NCBI GenBank assembly: GCA_015486915.1
Contig: WFQS01000168.1
Location: forward strand, 1 to 10,077
Length of the DNA stretch: 10,077 bases
DNA from: Desulfobacteraceae bacterium
GTDB lineage: Bacteria; Desulfobacterota; Desulfobacteria; Desulfobacterales; Desulfobacteraceae
Direction of reading: 5' to 3'
Below are positions 6,049 to 10,077 of the stretch, in pieces (positions within the stretch are counted from its first letter, which is position 1; the number at the start of each line of letters is the position of its first letter). The translations under genes and the position numbers were made by a program. A model generated the notes under the pieces. The model saw only the letters and a program-made list of their open reading frames with translations. It was not told the DNA's origin and searched no databases.

Positions 6049-6993
6049 ATGGAAACATTAGATGTAACTCAAATAGAGCCGAGGCTAAAGCATCCTACGA
6101 TTTTTCAAAAATTTGATGCCTTATCCGGTGGCGAGGCGTTCGTTATTCATAACGATCATGACCCCAAACCCCTTTATTATCAAATGGTAGCAGAAAGAGG
6201 CGAAACCTTTGACTGGAAATATCTTGAAGAAGGGCCTGAAATATGGGAAGTCAAAATTAGTAAACTAAAATTCAATAATAAGCCCCTGACAATCGGAGAA
6301 ATTGTAACAGAAGACTTCAGAAAAGCAGATGTTTTCAGTAAATACGGATTAGATTTTTGTTGTGGTGGTGCAAAATTGCTCAAAGAAGCTTGTGAGGAAA
6401 AGGGAATTGATGAAAAGGAAGTGGAAACAGCGCTTAAAGAGGTAGAAAGTCAGGCAAAAAACAGGCAACAGGATTTTAATCGTTGGGATCTGGACTTTCT
6501 GGTCGATTATATCCTCAATATCCATCACAAGTATGTAAAAGAATCTGTAACTATGCTTTACGACGTTAGTGGAAAGGTTGCTAATGTTCATGGTGAAAAT
6601 CACCCGGAAGTCGTTAAAATTGCTGCTCTGTTTGAAACAATTGCCAAAGAACTGGATGCGCACATGCTAAAAGAGGAAACTTTGCTTTTCCCAACCATAA
6701 AAAAACTGGCTGTTGCCAAACGCGAAAATACCGGAACGGGACCATCATCTTCAGGCTCTGTTGAAAATACGATTAAAACGTTGGAATCTGAGCATGTAAC
6801 CGTTGGCGGAAGCATGGACAAAATAAATCGCCTAAGCCATGGATATACCACTCCTGAAGATGCCTGTCCTTCTTACCGGGCCTTGTACAATAAACTCGAC
6901 GAATTTGAACAGGATTTACACCGGCATATCCATTTGGAAAATAACATATTATTTCCTAAGGCAATTCTATTGGAAAAAAATCTTTTGGGTTGA
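6049..6993 (+). CDS. ric: RIC-family di-iron iron-sulfur repair protein (ScdA/YtfE type) with N-terminal DUF2249
   Basis: A 314-residue cytoplasmic protein. Residues about 5-72 are a DUF2249 domain. About 78-133 are the ScdA N-terminal domain with the signature FCCGG (C104, C105). About 145-305 are a hemerythrin-like four-helix bundle. Di-iron ligands by spacing to E. coli YtfE are H160, H205, E209, H249, H293 and E297; the 45-residue and 44-residue gaps between outer pairs match, while a Ser/Gly-rich loop (about 226-238) lengthens the middle. RIC proteins help restore Fe-S clusters damaged by nitric oxide or oxidants and have been linked to NO reduction. Copper also destroys Fe-S clusters, so a place in a copper island makes sense. 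It is the only plus-strand gene, divergent from an HMA-AraC gene and convergent with the cytochrome unit. DUF2249 plus ScdA_N plus hemerythrin is longer than the usual RIC of about 220-240 residues. Confidence 0.95.
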   Translation: METLDVTQIEPRLKHPTIFQKFDALSGGEAFVIHNDHDPKPLYYQMVAERGETFDWKYLEEGPEIWEVKISKLKFNNKPLTIGEIVTEDFRKADVFSKYGLDFCCGGAKLLKEACEEKGIDEKEVETALKEVESQAKNRQQDFNRWDLDFLVDYILNIHHKYVKESVTMLYDVSGKVANVHGENHPEVVKIAALFETIAKELDAHMLKEETLLFPTIKKLAVAKRENTGTGPSSSGSVENTIKTLESEHVTVGGSMDKINRLSHGYTTPEDACPSYRALYNKLDEFEQDLHRHIHLENNILFPKAILLEKNLLG

Positions 6994-6996
6994 TTT

Positions 6997-7157
6997 AAGG
7001 GGTTGTAACGAAATAAATAGCCCGAATCTGCTCGCTTTTTTGTCCAATAACTTCGTTAAAAACAGTCGCCGTAGCGCTGCTATGCCTGCGTTTTTTGCCT
7101 CGTTCTTGAACAAAATGTCTTCGCATATTTCAGTCAATTTATTTTGCAACAACCCCT
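6997..7157. repeat. Long imperfect inverted repeat (MITE-like or interspersed intergenic repeat)
   Basis: The outer arms 6997-7018 and 7137-7157 are inverted copies matching at about 18 of 21 positions (AGGGGTTGT... on the left, ...ACAACCCCT on the right). Weaker complementarity continues inward, with an apex near 7070-7083 around TAGCGCTGCTA. The whole 161-nt stretch can thus fold into one long interrupted hairpin. It fills the space between the convergent RIC and lipoprotein genes. No transposase is present. It may be a non-autonomous mobile element or a dispersed repeat copied elsewhere in the genome. Small open frames inside it are not considered genes. Confidence 0.6.
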
Positions 7158-7191
7158 AAGTGGAGAAAAACTCGATGTTTTTCTCCACTTA
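7157..7191. terminator. Strong hairpin between convergent genes, probable bidirectional terminator
   Basis: TAAGTGGAGAAAAA (7157-7170) pairs perfectly with 7178-7191 around a 7-nt loop, a 14-bp stem. It lies about 30 nt after the lipoprotein stop (minus strand) and beyond the RIC gene (plus strand), so it could end transcripts from both sides. The A5/T5 blocks are inside the stem, and no separate T run follows on either strand, so it is not a textbook intrinsic terminator. It directly abuts the long inverted repeat. Confidence 0.6.
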
Positions 7192-7220
7192 AATCAGTCT
7201 CAAAAACGAACCATCAGGTT

Positions 7221-7736
7221 TCATTTTCTTTTGCCTGAGAATTTTTTTGTTTGTGTGCCATTCCCCATTTCAAATAAATAGTTAAAGGTACCGTTATTCA
7301 TGTCGAAGTTGCCATAATGTTTATCTCCCGATTGATGCTGGTTGCTCAGATGCTGTTGCCAGTCACTATCCATGTTTCCCATCATATCTTCCGTCATATG
7401 GTGCCGGCCGGACATATGGTGGCCGTATTGATTATAAAAATCTTCTCCTGTATTACATAGCATCACCGAATCACCCTCTTCGTATATTTCCATCACGAAA
7501 GTGGTGTCGAAATCATTCTGATCGTAGCAATGAATTTGGACCACTGAGTCGTTCACGGCAGAAACATCCGCTGTACCATCGTACTCTGCACTTCCGGTAG
7601 CGAGTGTTCCTTTGTAAGTTCCCACGACCTGTGCGATTACATCTTTTTTGAGTACTTCTGTTTTTTTACTACACGATGTAGCAATGGCAGTAATGCCAAT
7701 AATTCCTGCAATCATTATGCTTTTCAATTTTTTCAT
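7221..7736 (-). CDS. Predicted Met/His-rich lipoprotein
   Basis: A 171-residue protein with a lipoprotein signal peptide: Lys-rich start, hydrophobic core about 7-19, and lipobox-like ATSC with the lipidated Cys at 22. Residues about 38-95 look like a beta-rich domain (GTYKGTLATGSAEYDGTADV). From about 102 to 145 the chain is rich in His, Met and acidic residues, including YGHHMSGRHHMTEDMMGNMD and later HLSNQH, a pattern suited to Cu(I) or Cu(II) binding. No named family is recognised. It starts 42 nt after the Cyc2-like gene and is the last gene of that unit. A periplasmic or outer-membrane metal sink, or a partner delivering metal to the cytochrome, is an inference from composition and position. 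Confidence 0.8.
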   Translation of the reverse strand: MKKLKSIMIAGIIGITAIATSCSKKTEVLKKDVIAQVVGTYKGTLATGSAEYDGTADVSAVNDSVVQIHCYDQNDFDTTFVMEIYEEGDSVMLCNTGEDFYNQYGHHMSGRHHMTEDMMGNMDSDWQQHLSNQHQSGDKHYGNFDMNNGTFNYLFEMGNGTQTKKFSGKRK

Positions 7737-7778
7737 TTTTTTATGTGTTAATTAGATATTTTGTTAATTTTAAATTCT

Positions 7779-9173
7779 TTAGAAAAGAAACCATAACTGG
7801 AGATAAACGGAATTGTTATCCCCGGCTTTTCGGTCGAAACCATCGTAATTCACTTTTGCACCGTTAAATTTGTTGTAGGCCGTGTAAATCAGCGATATTT
7901 TGGTGTTTTCCCATGGCAGGAAATCAACCTGAGTCAGAAATCCACTGCTATTTGGGAGCGCAAGCCGGCTTCCTGTTACAGAATCAGGAGCATAAATAAT
8001 ATTGTCAGTACTACCGTGATAGTTAAAATACCCAAGGGTAAACTTACAGCCTTTCCTGAAGAAAATGCTGGCATCCATTTTAAAAGAATTCATTTTTCCT
8101 GTTGCAAATTGGCTGTCACCAGTACTGTAACTGGCATTATATTTTTGATTTTCGATAACATAGCTACTATGAAAAGTTAACTGCCCTTTTCCAAAAAAAT
8201 ACTCATACTGGAAATCGAAGCCAAAATCAGTATAATTATCCGTAGCCCCTGAGATGCCGACCGGATATAGGTTGGTGGATAACCCGAACGTTCCAACGAC
8301 AAGATAACTTTTTGTCCATTGATGCTGAACGGCTACACGCCAATACGGACTTAGTCCATCAATGGTCATTAATGAAGTGTTATTAGGCGGAAAAACCGTT
8401 CCGAAAGGTGCAGAACGATACGCACTAAAACCGAGATACAGCGTATTACCAAATAGCCCGTAAGTTCCTGCTCCCACAGATCCCATAAGGCCACCTTCAA
8501 CAACTGTTCCCGCTGAAGGAACCGGTGCAATGCCTGAAGCCGAATAGGGATAGCTCCAGGGGGAAGCCGTATTCCACACATCTCCCATCATAGGGCCATT
8601 GTCGAGAGTAAAACCATACAAAAGGGATAATTTCCCCATTTGGGTAGTATTGGCATAGCGAAGATCAAGCATGTCAATTCCAAAGGTTCCCTCATCGGCC
8701 TCCATCGAAAGTTGAATAAAAGATCCCATGTGGGGCGTAATTGCACCACCATAATAGAGGCTTAACGATTGTGGGAATTCAAAATTATTATTCTGGGTTT
8801 CGGGCAGATTTTTTGACAGGTGGGTGAACCCTGTTTTAAATGCCATTGAAAGTGAAGAGATACTTAAAAGCTTTAGTATTTCTCTGCTCTTTTTATCATC
8901 AGAAGAGGTTTGCTTTTGAACAATGGTTTTTATGTTCGTCATGGTGTAACCGTTTAATTTAAATTGTCTTCCAAAGGAGGTGAGTTCCGGAAATACGGTA
9001 TGACAAACGGTACATGACAACCCTGTTTGCCTTGCAAAACTTGGAATTGCCTGAACGGAAACCGGAGTAGCTACAAAAGCTATAAATAAAAGAATTGCTC
9101 CCGTAAGGCCAAAAACCCTCTTGTTGAGACAGGGAACTTTTTTCCCTTTGGCTGAATAATAAATTTTTTTCAT
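7779..9173 (-). CDS. Cyc2-like fused mono-heme cytochrome c and outer-membrane porin
   Basis: A 464-residue protein with a 42-residue signal peptide (h-region about 20-36, cleavage after VQA). Directly after it come IPSFARQTGLSCTVCH (heme c site C54, C57, H58) and PELTSFGRQFKLNGY (62-76). This block matches my recollection of the conserved heme motif of Cyc2, the outer-membrane iron-oxidase cytochrome of neutrophilic Fe(II) oxidisers. After a Lys-rich linker (about 80-115), the rest is a chain of amphipathic beta strands and short turns ending in aromatic WFLF, as expected for an outer-membrane barrel. In Cyc2 the cytochrome is thought to plug the barrel and carry electrons across the outer membrane. 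The ATG at 9173 was chosen; an in-frame ATG at 9224 would add 17 residues and a very long n-region. Upstream is a cytochrome c gene, downstream a Met/His-rich lipoprotein. Substrate and electron direction are not shown. Confidence 0.85.
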   Translation of the reverse strand: MKKIYYSAKGKKVPCLNKRVFGLTGAILLFIAFVATPVSVQAIPSFARQTGLSCTVCHTVFPELTSFGRQFKLNGYTMTNIKTIVQKQTSSDDKKSREILKLLSISSLSMAFKTGFTHLSKNLPETQNNNFEFPQSLSLYYGGAITPHMGSFIQLSMEADEGTFGIDMLDLRYANTTQMGKLSLLYGFTLDNGPMMGDVWNTASPWSYPYSASGIAPVPSAGTVVEGGLMGSVGAGTYGLFGNTLYLGFSAYRSAPFGTVFPPNNTSLMTIDGLSPYWRVAVQHQWTKSYLVVGTFGLSTNLYPVGISGATDNYTDFGFDFQYEYFFGKGQLTFHSSYVIENQKYNASYSTGDSQFATGKMNSFKMDASIFFRKGCKFTLGYFNYHGSTDNIIYAPDSVTGSRLALPNSSGFLTQVDFLPWENTKISLIYTAYNKFNGAKVNYDGFDRKAGDNNSVYLQLWFLF

Positions 9174-9233
9174 CTTTTTTTGATTTAAATTGTGAATACT
9201 GTTTTTTATATGATTGATTTTCATTACTATGAA

Positions 9234-9773
9234 TCAATTTCTGTTTTTCATCATATTACAGCCACTCATTCCTCTGTGCATCATCATACGACGTCTGTTT
9301 TTATTTGTTTTTTTAATTCCTTTTGTATCCTGAGAGGAGACCTTTCCATAATCGTTCCCCCAAGCATTGAGGATATAATTCACTACAGCAATTGCTTCGG
9401 TTACATTGTCGGTTTGAGGCGGCATGGAAGAGTTATACCTTACATTATTAATAACAATTCCTCCATCAGATCCGTTCAACACCTGCTCGATGATTCTTTT
9501 TTTCGAGGACTTTTTCAGAAAATCAGAACCTTTTAACGGTGGAAAAGTACCTGATATGCCCATGCCGTTTACCTGATGACAAGCGATACACTTCTGCTGA
9601 TAAATTTGAGATCCAGCGGCAAAATGGGTATCATTTTCTTCTGCCGGCCGAACATATTCACGAGTATTGTTACTGCTTATCGCTTTTTGTGCAGCCTTAT
9701 TAAAAACCAAAAAGGCAAGCACAAGCGAAGCAACAATAACAAAGATGATTCTTTCTGTTTTTTTTATGTTCAT
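9234..9773 (-). CDS. Membrane-anchored mono-heme cytochrome c with Met-rich tail
   Basis: A 179-residue protein. A single N-terminal membrane helix (about 9-25) acts as signal anchor. The class I cytochrome c domain spans about 50-140: heme site CIACH (C62, C65, H66), then GTFPPLKGSDF, and the probable axial Met M117 in SSMPP. The C-terminal tail (about 150-179) is basic and then Met-rich (RRRMMMHRGMSGCNMMKNRN) with one Cys and one His, which could bind copper. It is expected in the periplasm tethered to the inner membrane, shuttling electrons between the quinone or oxidase level and an outer-membrane partner. The stop is 60 nt before the chosen start of the Cyc2-like gene. The ATG at 9773 is preferred because of its A-rich leader; an in-frame ATG at 9797 would add 8 residues. 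Confidence 0.9.
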   Translation of the reverse strand: MNIKKTERIIFVIVASLVLAFLVFNKAAQKAISSNNTREYVRPAEENDTHFAAGSQIYQQKCIACHQVNGMGISGTFPPLKGSDFLKKSSKKRIIEQVLNGSDGGIVINNVRYNSSMPPQTDNVTEAIAVVNYILNAWGNDYGKVSSQDTKGIKKTNKNRRRMMMHRGMSGCNMMKNRN

Positions 9774-9904
9774 TTGTTTTAAAGTATTCGGAGTCATTAA
9801 TTTATAAGTCGTAACATATTATCAAACACACTTTTACATGCAACCGTTTCAACATTTTCCATATCAAATAACGATAGATATTTTTCGTTTATCCCTTGAG
9901 ATGG
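9774..9904. other. Spacer between the partial SHOCT gene and the cytochrome c gene
   Basis: A 131-nt AT-rich gap between two minus-strand genes, wider than the other gaps of this unit. No convincing TAnnTTTG box was found on the minus strand. A weak inverted repeat (AACGA/TCGTT, around 9876-9893) might form a small hairpin. The gap may hold an unrecognised promoter, or the genes may be read through as one transcript. Confidence 0.3.
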
Positions 9905-10077
9905 TTACATACTTTTTAACATGCTATTGTATTCTTTTTTAGAGATTTCCCCGCGCGCATATCTTTTTGACAAAATTCCACGCGCTGTTTCGTGGTGAAA
10001 CCGGTCTCCGGAAGAGGGTCGCCTGAACATAATGTATAAAAACCATACGAAAAGGGCCATCATTATCAGGCCGCCAA
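9905..10077 (-). CDS. SHOCT-domain membrane protein, N-terminus outside the window
   Basis: The last 57 residues are visible, ending with TAA at 9905-9907. A membrane helix (GGLIMMALFVWFLYIMF) is followed by a short linker with two His and a C-terminal SHOCT segment (ILSKRYARGEISKKEYNSM). It is a diverged paralogue of the SHOCT protein at 1643-1879: helix and SHOCT core align closely, the linker does not. A 21-nt stretch at its edge (10057-10077) is identical to 1810-1830. It may be the first visible gene of the cytochrome unit or belong to a further metal-resistance cluster to the right. Confidence 0.85.
   Translation of the reverse strand, partial: GGLIMMALFVWFLYIMFRRPSSGDRFHHETARGILSKRYARGEISKKEYNSMLKSM

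Noticed and set aside
6967..7152. Minus-strand 61-codon open frame across the long inverted repeat
   Set aside because: It overlaps the end of the RIC gene and lies inside a palindromic repeat. It is better explained as a by-product of the repeat.
9174..9224. Upstream ATG at 9224 for the Cyc2-like gene
   Set aside because: It is possible and would leave only 9 nt after the cytochrome c gene, but it gives a signal peptide of about 59 residues. ATG at 9173 has an A-rich leader and a more normal signal peptide. Not decisive.
7779..9773. Interpretation as a multi-heme porin-cytochrome conduit (MtrCAB-like)
   Set aside because: Each of the two proteins has only one CxxCH motif, and no decaheme cytochrome is present.
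1..10077. CRISPR array, tRNA, rRNA, insertion sequence or phage gene
   Set aside because: No regularly spaced repeats, cloverleaf-like segments, transposase or integrase motifs were seen on either strand.

Overview
The window looks like a metal-resistance and electron-transfer island from a member of the Bacteroidota, possibly an anaerobic or facultative lineage. The reasons are AT-rich spacers, A-rich leaders in place of clear Shine-Dalgarno sites, several copies of the Bacteroidota -7 promoter box (TAnnTTTG), and families typical of that phylum: stand-alone SHOCT proteins, DUF3347, HYC_CC_PP, a CopA with HMBD-type metal-binding domains, and AraC regulators with an HMA-like N-terminus. No tRNA, rRNA, transposase, integrase or CRISPR array was seen.

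Layout. All genes except one are on the minus strand. Read in the direction of transcription from the right edge: (A) 10077-7221 holds a partial SHOCT membrane protein, a membrane-anchored mono-heme cytochrome c, a Cyc2-like fused cytochrome-porin of the outer membrane, and a Met/His-rich lipoprotein. It is followed by a strong hairpin (7157-7191) and a long imperfect inverted repeat (6997-7157). (B) 6049-6993 on the plus strand is a RIC/ScdA/YtfE-type di-iron repair protein with an added N-terminal DUF2249 domain. It converges on A and diverges from C. (C) 5806-4771 is an HMA-AraC regulator followed by a small Cys-rich exported HYC_CC_PP protein. (D) 4519-2637 is a type II NADH dehydrogenase whose stop overlaps the start of a second HMA-AraC regulator (ATGA). 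(E) 2529-1 is an exported DUF3347 protein, a SHOCT membrane protein and a copper-type P1B-ATPase truncated by the window edge.

How it may fit together. CopA would expel Cu(I) from the cytoplasm. DUF3347, HYC_CC_PP and the lipoprotein carry Cys/Met/His ligands outside the cytoplasm. The two HMA-AraC proteins are plausible cytoplasmic metal sensors that switch the island on. The NDH-2, the anchored cytochrome c and the Cyc2-like cytochrome-porin suggest redox chemistry coupled to metal handling, possibly electron exchange across the outer membrane. The Cyc2-like gene in a copper-resistance setting is the most interesting element. Its motif can be read directly from the sequence, but its substrate (Fe(II), Cu(I) or other) is not known.
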